DNA of 43,329 bases from Acidobacteriota bacterium. Its GTDB lineage: Bacteria > Acidobacteriota > Vicinamibacteria > Fen-336. Below, piece by piece: positions 27,582 to 38,342 of the stretch (positions within the stretch are counted from its first letter, which is position 1; every line of letters begins with the position of its first letter). The position numbers and the translations under genes are program-made. Under the pieces are notes generated by a model. It ran no database searches. It was not told the DNA's origin and saw nothing but the letters and a program-made list of their open reading frames with translations. The stretch spans positions 14,806 through 58,134 of the forward strand of contig QHVM01000018.1 in assembly GCA_003223555.1 (NCBI GenBank). Direction: 5' to 3'.

Positions 27582-29908
27582 CTCTCGACCACCTCGAGGG
27601 GGAAGCCGTTCAGGCTGGTGGAGCTGTTCCCGACGAGGATGTCGAAGAGACCGGGCTCCACCGCGCGGGCCATGTCCTCGCCGGTGAAGCGCAGCTCCTC
27701 CGGCCCGACGCGGAAACGGACCGTCTTCGTCTCTCCCGGGGCCAGGCTCACGCGCTCGAAGCCCCGCAGCTCCTTGACCGGCCGCGTGACCGACGCCACC
27801 CGATCGTGGACGTAGAGCTGCACGACCTCGTCGCCCGCGCGAGCGCCGGTGTTCGTCACCTCGACCGTGACCGCCGCCTCCCCCGCCGGGCCGACCTTCG
27901 GCGGATCGACCTTGACGTTGTCGAGCTTGAAGCTCGTGTAGCTCAGGCCGTGGCCGAAGGGGAAGAGTGGCTCGCGGGTCATGTCCAGGTACGGCCGGAA
28001 GGAAGTCGGCTTGCGTCCATAGTAGACCGGGAGCTGGCCGACGTGGCGGGGCACGGAGATGGGGAGCTTCCCGCCCGGGTCGACGTCGCCGAAGAGGACC
28101 TCGGCCAGCGCCGTGCCTCCTTCCTGGCCGAGGTAGAAGCCCTCGACGATGGCGGGGACGGTCTCGGCGATCCGCGTCACCGCCAGCGGCCGGCCGTTGA
28201 TGAGGACCACCACGACCGGCTTGCCCGCCGCGCGGACGGCCTCCACCAGCTCGTCCTGCTGGGAGGTGAGCTGGAGGTCGGCCACGTCGCCCCGATGCTG
28301 GTCGGACCAGGCTTCCCGCGACGTCGACTCGTTCGTCCCGATGACGACGACCGCCGCGTCGGCCCGGCGGGCGACCGCCACCGCTTCCGCGATCCGCCGC
28401 CGGTTCTGGACGGGGTCGCCGAAGACGACGTCGTCCGCCGTCCAGTTCGGCTCGTGCTCGGTGATGCGCACGCCCTCGGCGTAGAGCACGTTGACGCCCG
28501 CGCCGGCCTTGTCCCGGATCCCCTGCACGATGTCGACGCCTCGGCCGGGGTCGCTCGAATAGCCTCCCAGGCGGACGCCCCTGGCGTTGGGACCCACGAC
28601 CGCGATCGTCCTCATCTTCTTGCGATCGAGGGGGAGCAGGCTCCCGTCGTTCTTGAGGAGGACGATGGACCGCCGCGCCGCCTCCAACGCCAGCGCCTGG
28701 TGCTCGCGCGTATTGCTCACCGCCTCGGCGCGGTCGGGATCGGCGTAGGGGTCTTCGAACAGGCCGGCCAGGAGCTTCGCCCGCAGGATCCGCGCCACGG
28801 AGCGGTCCAGCGTCGCCTCGGAGACGCGGCCCGAGCGGACCAGATCGACGAGCTTCTCGTAGGCCTGGGGGTCGGGAAGCTCGACGTCCACCCCCACGTC
28901 CAGCGCCTGGCGGGCCGCATCGGCGAGGTCGGCGGCGACGCCGTGGCGGCTGGCGAGCTGCTCGATGGCGTAGTAGTCGGAGACCACGATCCCCTGGAAG
29001 CCCCACTCCTGCCGGAGGACCCGCTCCAGGAGCCAGCGGCTCTTGTGGGACGGGATGCCGTCGACCTCGTTGTAGGAGGGCATCACCGCCATGACGCCGG
29101 CCTTGGTGATCGCCGCCTCGAAGGAGAAGAGGTACTGGTCGCGGATGATGCGCTCGGAGAAGTTCGCGGGAGCCGTGTTGATTCCGCCTTCGTGAGGGCC
29201 GTGGACGGCGAAGTGCTTCGCGGTGGCGAAGACCTTGTCCTTCGCGAGTGTCTGGCCCTGTCCCTGGTAGCCCCGGATCGCTGCCATGCCCATGCGAGAG
29301 ACCAGGTAGGGGTCCTCGCCGTAGGTCTCCTCGGTGCGGCCCCATCGCGGATCGCGGGCGAGGTCGACCACCGGCGAGAGCACCTGGTGGGTGCCGCGGG
29401 CGCGTGCTTCCTGGGCGGCGACGCTCATCACCCTCTCCACCAGCAGGGGGTCCCAACTGCTGGCGAGGGCGATGGGGACCGGGAAGCTCGTCGCCTTCGG
29501 CGCCACGAGGCCGTGGAGGGCTTCTTCGTGGGTCAGCGCCGGGATGCCGAGGCGGGTGCTCTCCACCAGCCACTTCTGGACGGCGTTGACGAAGACCGCG
29601 TTCTCCCGCGGGCCGAGGACGATCCGGGTAGGCCGGTCGCGCAGCTCGCTGGGCCGGGCGATCTCGCCGATCCCGTGGGGCAGGACCTCGGCCGCCTTGG
29701 CCGCCACGAACCGCCCCGCGTCGTCGGTGATGCGGTCCTTGCGCTTCCAGACGGCGAGCGTCTGGGCCACCTTCTCCTCGAGGGTCATGCGGGCGAGGAG
29801 GTCGGTCACGCGCGCCTCGACCGGCTGCGACGGGTCCTTATAGAGGGGACGATCGGCCGGCGCCGCGGCCAGGAAAGCCAAGGGAAGGCCGAGCAGAGCG
29901 CGTCGCAA
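27578..29908 (-). CDS. Secreted glycoside hydrolase family 3 beta-glycosidase (beta-glucosidase/xylosidase)
   Basis: The 776-aa enzyme has an N-terminal signal (LRRALLGLPLAFLAAAPA), a GH3 TIM-barrel domain (~30-390), the C-terminal alpha/beta domain (~410-650) and a fibronectin III-like domain at the end. Landmarks are RDPRWGRTEETYGEDP, KHFAVHGP, the nucleophile Asp in GIVVSDYYAIEQL, LPFG-like PLFPFGHGLSYTSF and VTNTGARAGDEVVQLYV. The start is TTG 29908 with AGGAGG six nt ahead, part of which is the stop codon region of the GH67-GH3 gene. It probably acts in the periplasm on xylo- or gluco-oligosaccharides; subfamily specificity is not readable. It is cotranscribed with the xylonate genes. 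Confidence 0.94.
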   Translation of the reverse strand: MRRALLGLPLAFLAAAPADRPLYKDPSQPVEARVTDLLARMTLEEKVAQTLAVWKRKDRITDDAGRFVAAKAAEVLPHGIGEIARPSELRDRPTRIVLGPRENAVFVNAVQKWLVESTRLGIPALTHEEALHGLVAPKATSFPVPIALASSWDPLLVERVMSVAAQEARARGTHQVLSPVVDLARDPRWGRTEETYGEDPYLVSRMGMAAIRGYQGQGQTLAKDKVFATAKHFAVHGPHEGGINTAPANFSERIIRDQYLFSFEAAITKAGVMAVMPSYNEVDGIPSHKSRWLLERVLRQEWGFQGIVVSDYYAIEQLASRHGVAADLADAARQALDVGVDVELPDPQAYEKLVDLVRSGRVSEATLDRSVARILRAKLLAGLFEDPYADPDRAEAVSNTREHQALALEAARRSIVLLKNDGSLLPLDRKKMRTIAVVGPNARGVRLGGYSSDPGRGVDIVQGIRDKAGAGVNVLYAEGVRITEHEPNWTADDVVFGDPVQNRRRIAEAVAVARRADAAVVVIGTNESTSREAWSDQHRGDVADLQLTSQQDELVEAVRAAGKPVVVVLINGRPLAVTRIAETVPAIVEGFYLGQEGGTALAEVLFGDVDPGGKLPISVPRHVGQLPVYYGRKPTSFRPYLDMTREPLFPFGHGLSYTSFKLDNVKVDPPKVGPAGEAAVTVEVTNTGARAGDEVVQLYVHDRVASVTRPVKELRGFERVSLAPGETKTVRFRVGPEELRFTGEDMARAVEPGLFDILVGNSSTSLNGFPLEVVER

Positions 29909-29914
29909 CCCGAA

Positions 29915-29920
29915 CCTCCT
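29915..29920 (-). promoter_or_regulatory. Ribosome binding site deciding the TTG start of the GH3 gene
   Basis: AGGAGG on the minus strand overlaps the TAG stop of the upstream fusion gene (29919-29921) and lies six nt before TTG 29908. The terminating ribosome would sit directly on the next gene's site, so translation is probably coupled. Confidence 0.7.
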
Positions 29921-32900
29921 ACTGTACGGTCACGCGCTGTACGGTCACGCGGCCGGCGAGCCGGATGTCGCGGCTCGAGGCTCCGACCTGGACCTCGTAC
30001 TCGCCCGTCTCGACCGCGAAAGCACGGGCCGCCACATCGTAGTGGGCGAAGTCCTCCGCCGGCGTCAACCGGAACGTGACGCGGCGCCGCTCGCCGGGAT
30101 CGAGGGCGATGCGCTCGAAGCCGCGGAGCTGATGGAGCGGCATCGGCAGCTTGGGCGCGACGGCGCGTGCGTAGAGCTGGACCACCTCCCCGCCCGCCTG
30201 CCCGCCGGTGTTCTTGACGCTCACCGACACGTCCACCGCCCCGCTCGCACCGACGCTGGTCCGGCTGATCGTCAGGTCCGAATATTCGAAGCGCGTGTAG
30301 GAGAGCCCGTGGCCGAACGGGTACAGCGGGTCTCCCTGGAAGTAGCGATACGTCCTTCCCTTCATGTCGTAGTCGGCGAAGGGCGGAAGCTGGGCGACGG
30401 AGCGATAGAAGGTGACGGGCAGGCGGCCGGAGGGGCTGACGTCGCCGAAGAGGACGTCGGCGACCGCGCTCCCTCCCTCCTGCCCGGGATACCAGGCGAC
30501 CAGGATCGCGGGCAAGGTCCGCTGGGCCCACTCGACGGCGAGCGCCGAGCCGGTCATGAGGACCAGCACGACCGGCTTGCCCGTGGCCTGGAGCGCCCGG
30601 AGCAGCCGGTCCTGCGTCGCCGGGAGCGCGAGGTCGGTGCGGTCCCCGCCCGCGAACCCGGGGTACGAGACGCTCATCTCCTCGCCCTCCACGTCTCCGG
30701 TGAGGCCGCCCACGAACACGACGACGTCGGAGGCGTGGGCGGCCTGGAGCGCCTCGGCGAAGGCGTCCCTGGCCCCGGGCAGCCGCCAGCCCAGACGCAC
30801 CTCGGCGTCGCGCGTCGCCTCGAAGTACTCCAGCCGCACCTCGTACGCCTTCCCCGCCTCCAGGTCGAGCAAAGCGCTCTTCGCGCGCGCCCGCGGCGTG
30901 GTCGTCCATTCGTCGATGACGCGGCGGCCTTCGACATCCAGCCGGAAGCCGTCGTCGCCGGTGACCGTCAGCTCGTATCGGCCGGAGACCGGCGGCACGA
31001 GCTGGCCCCTCCATCGCACCGAGAAGTCGTCGTTGCCGAGCGCGCGGTCGGCCGGCAGCTCGCCCCGGGCCACCAGCTCCGTGGTGGGCGAGCCGCGGTC
31101 CCAGCGGAAATCCACGGTCGCGTCGACCCTGGTCAGCATCGGCGGGCCTTGAAGCTCGCGTCCCCGGAAGTACTCGCCGCGGAGTCCCGGCGGCGCCGAG
31201 CCCGCGCCCGAGCGCAGGTGCGCGGAGTCGATCGCGGGCACCGCTCGCGGGTCCGTCCGGCCTTCGACGAGGTCGGCGCCGCGCGCGTAGAGGACCTTCG
31301 TCCCCGGGGCGACGGCGTTTCGTATCCCGGCCAGGACGGTCACCGGCTTGGCCGGCGTGCCGTAGTAGTTGCCGAGCAACGTCATCACCTCGTCGGCGTT
31401 CGGCCCGACGACGGCGATCGTCTTGAGGCCGCGAGACAGAGGCAAGAGTCCGTCGTTCTTGAGCAGCACGACCGACTCCTGGGCCATCCGCCGCGCCAGG
31501 CGGTCGTGGTCCGCGGATTGGTTGACGCGGTAGGGAACCTGCGCGTAGCGCACGCGCTCGGGCGGGTCGAACATCCCGAGCCGGAAGCGCGCGAGCATCA
31601 GCCGCCGCACCGCCGTGTCGATCTCCTTCTCGCTCACGAGCCCCTGCGCGAGCGCCGCCGGAAGCGACCGGTACACCGTGCCGCACTCGAGGTCGCAGCC
31701 GCTCCGAACGCCGAGCGCGGCGGCGGCCTCCGGAGTGGGCGCGATCCGGTGGCCCCGGTGGATGTCGTCGATGGCGCCGCAGTCGGAGACGACGTAGCCG
31801 CCGAAGCCCCAGTCCCGCCGCAGGATCTCACCCAGCAGGCGCCGGCTGGCGGAAGCCGACTCGCCGTTCACGCGGTTGTAGGCGCCCATGACCGAGGTGA
31901 CTCGGCCCTCCTGGACGAGGGCGCGGAACGCCGGAAGGTAGGTCTCGAAGAGGTCCCGCTCGCCGGGCCGCGCGTCGAAGTGGTGGCGCTCGGGCTCGGG
32001 CCCGCTGTGCACGGCGAAGTGCTTCGCCGTCGCGACGACCTTGAGGTACCGCGGGTCGTCTCCCTGCAGCCCCTTGACGAACTCGACGCCCATGCGCCCG
32101 GTGAGATAGGGATCCTCGCCGTAGGTCTCCTGGCCCCGCCCCCAGCGAGGGTCGCGGAAGATGTTGATGTTGGGCGACCAGAAGGTCAGGCCGTGATAGC
32201 GGCCCCGCTCGCCCCTCCGCACGGCCTCGTGGTGCTTGGCCCGCGCCTCGTCGCCGATGGCGGCCGCCACCTCGCGCATCAGCGCCGTGTCGAACGAGGC
32301 CGCCATGCCGATCGCCTGGGGGAACACCGTCGCCCCCCCCGCCCGCGCCACCCCGTGCAGGCACTCGTTCCACCACTCGTAGGCCGGGATCCCCAGGCGC
32401 GGGATGGCGGGCGCGTCGTTCATGAGCTGGGAGACCTTCTCTTCGACGGTCATCCGCGCCACGAGCTCCGCCGCCCGCGCCTCGAAGCCGTCGAGCGCTT
32501 CGTCTCGATCGACGTCGGCGGCCACCGCGCCCGGCTCAAGCAGCGGCTTACGGCTGAAGCGCTGGAAGTAGCGGAGGCACTTCTCGCTCCACGCCGCCCC
32601 CTCCCCGGCCTGCTTTCGCAGCTTGGCCAGCACGGCCTGGTATCGCTCGTCGTCGATCTTCCCTTGGAGCGCCTCCCATCGCGCCGCGAAGCCGCGGGCC
32701 GCTTCCGCGCCGCGGCGGTAATGGCGGACCAGCTCCTCCCAGAGCGTGCGCCCCGACCGCAGCGGGTCGTCCCAGGCCAGACGATGGAACCAGAGCAGGA
32801 GCTTCTCCGGCGTCGTCGCGGGGTCGGCCCACTGCTCGCGCAGCGGCGAGCGATACTGATCGACCGCGCCGCTCCCCTGCCGCGTGCGGTCGTAGCCGAT

Positions 32901-34618
32901 GCCTGACGGGTCGGCCCGGTGGTAGTACGTCGCCGACCAGTCGGCCCGGCGCGGGTCGGTGTTCTCCGGCATCGGGGCGTAATGGTCTCCGCCGATGAGG
33001 TGGTGCAACCCGAGGGGCATCGTGTAGTCGACGAACGCCTCGCGCGAGCCGAGCATCGTCGAGCGGATCGCCGCCACCAGCTCGGGCTCCCCTCCCCAGG
33101 TCATGCCGATCCACTCGTCGGCGATCTCTTCCGCGCCGAGGCCGGGGTCCCACGCCAGGCGGCCGAACGCATACCAGTTGGCCTGGGCGAAGTCATGGCC
33201 GCACCAGTTCGGGACACGGCCGGTGTTGGCCACCCCCGCGATCCCCGTGCGCCGATGGCCCTCCAGGGTGCCGTCGACCACCTTCGCCACCCGCGAGCCG
33301 GAACCCTGGGCGTAGGTGTCCGCGTCCAGGAACTCCCTCCACATCGGCGCCAGGTAGACGAGGTGGGTCGCCTGGCCGAGGTACTCCTGGGTGATCTGCA
33401 GCTCGGCCATCAGGGGCGTGTGCGGCATCGCGCCGAAGAGCGGGTGGAACGGCTCGCGGGGCTGGAAGTCGAGGGGCCCGTTCTTGACCTGGACCAGCAC
33501 GTTGTCCCCGAACCGTCCATCCAGGGGCACGAACTCCTCGTAGGCTCGCTTGACGCGGTCGGCGTCCACGGCGGCGTCGTACACGAAGGCCCGCCACATG
33601 ACCACACCGCCGTGCGGCCGGACCGCATCGGCCAGGACGTTGGCGCCGTCGGCGTGCGTCCGGCCGTAGTCCTGCGGTCCCGGCTGGCCCTCGCTGTTGG
33701 CCTTGACGAGGAAGCCGCCGAAGTCGGGGATGAGCCGGTAGATCTCGGCCGCCTTCTCCCGCCACCACCGGGCCACCCCGGGATCCAGCGGGTCGGCCGT
33801 GGGCAGGCCGCCCAGCAGCTTGGGCGCGGCGAAGTTCGCCGAGAGGTAGACGCGGATGCCGTAGGGGCGGAGCGCGCCGGCCAGGGCGGCCGTCTTCTCG
33901 AGGTAGCGCGGGCGCAGCGAGTCGGGGCTGGCGTTGACGCTGTTCAGCACCGCGCCGTTGACGCCGATGGACGCGTTCGCGCGTCCGTATTCGAGCACGC
34001 GGGGGTCGATCCGGCCGGGCAGCTCGCTCCAGGTCCAGAGAGAAGCGCCCGCGTAACCGCGCTCGATGCTGCCGTCGAGGTTGTCCCAGTGGTCGAGGAG
34101 CCGCAGGGCGACCCGGGGCCGCTCGGCGACGTCCAGCGCCGCGATGGGCTGTCCCGTCTGGATGAGACGGAGGAAGTGGAAGGCGCCGTAGAGCATGCCC
34201 GCCTCGCCCGGGGCGGCGATCACCGTCACGGCATGGCCGCCGATCGTCGTCGATCGGATCAGGTAGCCTTCGCCGCCCAGCCGCGCCAGCGGCCCGGACC
34301 ATTCCCGCGCGGCGACGAGCGGCGAGCCCGACGGGGTGCCGGCCACCACCGCGCCGCCGGCTTGCACCGCCGGCGCCACCGGGACCTGCGTGCCGAGGAG
34401 GCCACTGAGGCCGCGCTGGAGCTCGGCCCGCACGATGCGTGCGGTGGGAGAGTCTTCCTGCACCACGATCGACGAGGCGAGGCGCAGGCAGGCGCTGCGC
34501 CGCGCGGGATCTTCCACCTGCACGTAGCGGAGCCAGAGGTCATGGCCGGTCTCGGCGCTCGCGGCCACGCTCGCGCCCAGCCCGAGGAGGACGGCGCGGA
34601 GGGCCAGACGCGAGCCTC

Positions 34619-34622
<4 letters not shown>
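29919..34622 (-). CDS. Secreted GH67 alpha-glucuronidase fused to GH3 beta-xylosidase with PA14 insert
   Basis: One uninterrupted 1567-aa frame joins two xylan enzymes. Residues 1-23 are a signal peptide ending ASVAASA. GH67 (~24-690) is complete. Its catalytic residues are E311 in KANSEGQPGPQ, D385 in GPLDFQPREP and E413 in LQITQEYLG; the D385-E413 spacing equals that of Cellvibrio GlcA67A (D365-E393). The GH67 C-terminal helix ends near WSEKCLRYFQRF. After a ~15-residue linker comes GH3 (~705-1567) of the plant/fungal beta-xylosidase type: EWWNECLHGVARAG, RDPRWGRGQETYGEDP and nucleophile D947 in VVSDCGAIDDI. A PA14 domain (~1146-1279) interrupts the second GH3 domain; a fibronectin III-like domain ends the chain. 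The likely task is removing (methyl)glucuronic acid and then xylose from the same oligosaccharide. GTG 34622 overlaps the galK stop. Confidence 0.93.
29922..29951 (-). repeat. 15-bp tandem duplication at the 3' end of the GH67-GH3 gene
   Basis: CTGTACGGTCACGCG occurs twice head to tail, immediately before the stop. It gives the C-terminus RVTVQRVTVQ. An exact in-frame duplication of five codons adds a duplicated end strand and suggests a recent slippage event. Confidence 0.85.
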
Positions 34623-35767
<1,145 letters not shown>

Positions 35768-35775
35768 CGCTCGGC

Positions 35776-36624
35776 TCAGGCCGACGAGCCGGCCAGCGCG
35801 GCGACGCGCGTCGGAGGCGGGCTGAGCATCCAGGCGGTGATCCACCCGAACACGAAGTTCGAGGCGCCGACTTCGAAGAGGTGGGCCCAGCGCACCACGT
35901 CGGGAAGGTACGGGTTCGGGATGAGGAGCGGCGCCGCGCCCCCGAGAAGCGACAGGACCGCTCCGGCCAGGCCGGCCTTCTCCCATCGCTCGCCGTCCAC
36001 CATGCGGGCCACCAGCAGAGTGAGCCCGATGAAGATCGGTCCGCGAACGAAGACCTGCATGGCGGCGACGACAGCGCGGGCCGGCAGTCCACGGTCCTCG
36101 TAGAACTCACGCACCCACGGAAAGATCACCGCCCCGGCGGCGAAGTAGCAGGACACATACAGCAGGTCGGCCGCGGCCAGTCGCCACGCGGCCGGAAGCT
36201 CGAACCGGTCAGACGCGCGGGACGGCCCCGGGCGCTCCGCGCGGCGGAGGCCGAGGAGGCCGACGAGCGCGAAGGAGAACGGGAACGCCGTGAGCGCGCC
36301 CTGGAGGAGGTAGCGCACGAATTCCCCTGCGCTCACGACGTGGAAGAACAGGGCCTCGATCATGTTGTTGAACGTCGAGACCCCGAAGAAGACGGCGGCC
36401 AGTCGGACCGCGAGGCCCGCGCCCCGCTGCGACGAACGGAGCGCGATCAGGGCCAGGATGCCCGCGGTCAGCAGGTTGGAGACCACGATCCAGCCGATGG
36501 CGTTCGCCGGAAGCCGGGGCGCGGGTCCGAACCAGGCGGAGACGAGGCCCGACGCCACGGCCTGGACGACCAGCAGCGCCGCGCCGGCGGCGATCACGCG
36601 CAGGAGCGTTGAGAGCAAGGGCAC
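35776..36624 (-). CDS. Polytopic inner-membrane protein of unknown function
   Basis: This 282-aa protein has about seven hydrophobic segments, for example [50 protein letters not shown] and [16 protein letters not shown] do not recognise a family, and there is no transporter signature. The start is GTG 36624. It is the first gene of the operon running to the xylonate dehydratase, with galK 8 bp downstream. Being first in a sugar operon it could help uptake or membrane sensing, but that is speculation. Upstream is a 47-bp gap shared with the divergent GMC gene. Confidence 0.75.
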   Translation of the reverse strand: MPLLSTLLRVIAAGAALLVVQAVASGLVSAWFGPAPRLPANAIGWIVVSNLLTAGILALIALRSSQRGAGLAVRLAAVFFGVSTFNNMIEALFFHVVSAGEFVRYLLQGALTAFPFSFALVGLLGLRRAERPGPSRASDRFELPAAWRLAAADLLYVSCYFAAGAVIFPWVREFYEDRGLPARAVVAAMQVFVRGPIFIGLTLLVARMVDGERWEKAGLAGAVLSLLGGAAPLLIPNPYLPDVVRWAHLFEVGASNFVFGWITAWMLSPPPTRVAALAGSSA

Positions 36625-36671
36625 GGGAAATATATCATCCGGGTTCTACGAGGGGGCGGCCGGGGCATGTG
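36625..36671. promoter_or_regulatory. Divergent 47-bp gap between the xylan operon and a GMC gene
   Basis: The only AT-rich part, AAATATATCATCC (about 36628-36640), gives a -10-like TATATC on the plus strand and TATATT on the minus strand. On the minus strand it is only about 5 bp from GTG 36624, which would make that mRNA almost leaderless. No -35 is convincing. Both operons probably fire from here, so they may be regulated together. Confidence 0.3.
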
Positions 36672-38324
36672 ATGCAGGTGATCGAGCCGAAGAAGGTCTA
36701 CCCGGTGATCGTGATCGGCAGCGGCGCGGCCGGCGGCATGGCGGCGTGGAACCTCACGCGCAAGGGAGTCGAGGTCCTCCTCCTCGACGCGGGCGACCGC
36801 TTCGACCGCTCGAAGTACTGGACCCACGTCCGCCCCTGGGAGGCGCGGGTGCGCCTGGCCAAGGGCGACCACCCGCCGCAGTTCTTCCTCGACCCCAAGG
36901 AGCAGCCCTACCTGACGCCGGAAGGCCAGCCCTTCGAGCTGATCCGCGTATGGGGCCACGGGGGAAAGACCAACGTGTGGGGCCGGGTCAGCCTCCGCTA
37001 CGCCGACCTCGACTTCAAGTCCGCCGAGCGCGACGGATGGGAGATCCCGTGGCCCATCTCCTACGCCGACGTCGCCCCGTACTACGACCAGGTCGAGCAG
37101 CTCATCGGCGTGTGCGGGGGCAACGACGACTCCGAGGTGCTGCCGGGCAGCAAGTACCTCCAGCCTCCCCCGCGGCCCCGCTGCGGCGAGAACCTGCTGA
37201 AGCGGGCGGCGGCCGGCGTCGGCATCCCGATGGTGGCGGGGCGGCGGGCCAACATGACCCGGCCCACCCGCGGCTTCCCGGCCTGCCACTACTGCGGCAA
37301 GTGCGGCAGCGGCTGCGACACCGCCTCGTTCTTCTGCTCCGCCGACCACCTGCTTCCGTTCGCGATACAGACCGGCAAGCTCGAGGTCCGCTCCAACGCC
37401 GTGGTGGCCCGCATCCTCGTCGACGACCACGGCCTCGCGCGAGGCGTCCAGTACTTCCACCGCCGGACCGGCGAAGAGCGCGAGGTCCACGGCAAGGTCG
37501 TGGTGCTCGGCGCGAGCTGCGTCGACTCCACCCGCATCCTCCTCAACTCGAAGTCCGAGCGATACCCCAACGGCGTCGGCAACGGCTCGGACGTCATCGG
37601 CCGCTACCTCTGCGAGCAGATCCGCATCCACGTCAAGGGCTTCCTCCCGGAGCTGTATGGCATGCCGTGGCAGAACGACCGCGGCATCGGCGGCGAGCAC
37701 GTCTACATGCCGCGCTTCAACCACCGTCCCGGCTTCACCCGCGACTACCTGCGCGGCTGGGGAGCGCAGTTCTGGAACACCGGCTGCAACCCCGACGGCG
37801 TGAGCCACTTCGCGAACGGCCTGCCCGGCTTCGGCGTCTCGCTGAAGAAGAGCATCAAGCGCCACTTCCCGGCCTGGTTCGAGTTCCATCCCTTCGGCGA
37901 GGTCCTGCCCTACGCCCACAACCGGATCACGGTCGACGAGAGCCGGAACGACCGCTACGGCGTGCCGCTCCTGAAGATCGACTACCGCATCGGCGACAAC
38001 GAGAAGAAGATGGCCGACCACATGTACGACACCCTCGAGGAGATCGGCCGGGCGGCGAAGGCCGAGCTGGTCGTCTTCGAGCGCGGCGTCCTCGACAAGA
38101 ACGGCTCCGCGATCCACGAGCACGGCACCTGCCGCATGGGGGAGGACCCGAAGCGTTCGGCCCTGAACCGCTTCAACCAGATGCACGAGGTGAAGAACCT
38201 CTTCGTCGTGGACGGCTCCGCCTTCACCACGGCCAGCGAGAAGAACCCCACGCTCACGATCCTCGCCCTGTCGTGGAGGGCGACCGACTACCTGGCCGAG
38301 GAGATCGGCCGGGGGAACCTGTAG
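36672..38324 (+). CDS. GMC-family FAD sugar dehydrogenase, second paralogue
   Basis: The 550-aa product is a paralogue of the GMC enzyme at 12479. It has [17 protein letters not shown] (FAD), [17 protein letters not shown], the cysteine loop [18 protein letters not shown] and the C-terminal catalytic [12 protein letters not shown] with [12 protein letters not shown]. The family oxidises sugar hydroxyls, and the Cys loop again suggests an Fe-S cluster feeding electrons outward. Unlike its paralogue it has no small-subunit gene next to it and no signal peptide, so if exported it must borrow a Tat subunit. The start is ATG 36672; the frame extends to 36609 without similarity. It is divergent from the xylan operon, which makes xylose, xylo-oligosaccharides or glucuronides possible substrates. 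Confidence 0.91.
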   Translation: MQVIEPKKVYPVIVIGSGAAGGMAAWNLTRKGVEVLLLDAGDRFDRSKYWTHVRPWEARVRLAKGDHPPQFFLDPKEQPYLTPEGQPFELIRVWGHGGKTNVWGRVSLRYADLDFKSAERDGWEIPWPISYADVAPYYDQVEQLIGVCGGNDDSEVLPGSKYLQPPPRPRCGENLLKRAAAGVGIPMVAGRRANMTRPTRGFPACHYCGKCGSGCDTASFFCSADHLLPFAIQTGKLEVRSNAVVARILVDDHGLARGVQYFHRRTGEEREVHGKVVVLGASCVDSTRILLNSKSERYPNGVGNGSDVIGRYLCEQIRIHVKGFLPELYGMPWQNDRGIGGEHVYMPRFNHRPGFTRDYLRGWGAQFWNTGCNPDGVSHFANGLPGFGVSLKKSIKRHFPAWFEFHPFGEVLPYAHNRITVDESRNDRYGVPLLKIDYRIGDNEKKMADHMYDTLEEIGRAAKAELVVFERGVLDKNGSAIHEHGTCRMGEDPKRSALNRFNQMHEVKNLFVVDGSAFTTASEKNPTLTILALSWRATDYLAEEIGRGNL

Positions 38325-38342
38325 CGAGCGATCGCGGTGGTC

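Noticed and set aside
27582-29573. Possible N-terminal extension of the FAH-family protein by about 660 residues
   Set aside because: This part is the out-of-frame shadow of the GH3 gene; the FAH domain starts normally at ATG 27581 with ATGA coupling.
24855-32906. Three long plus-strand frames (about 750-990 codons) opposite the xylan operon
   Set aside because: All are antisense mirrors of conserved enzymes, with typical shadow composition and no motif.
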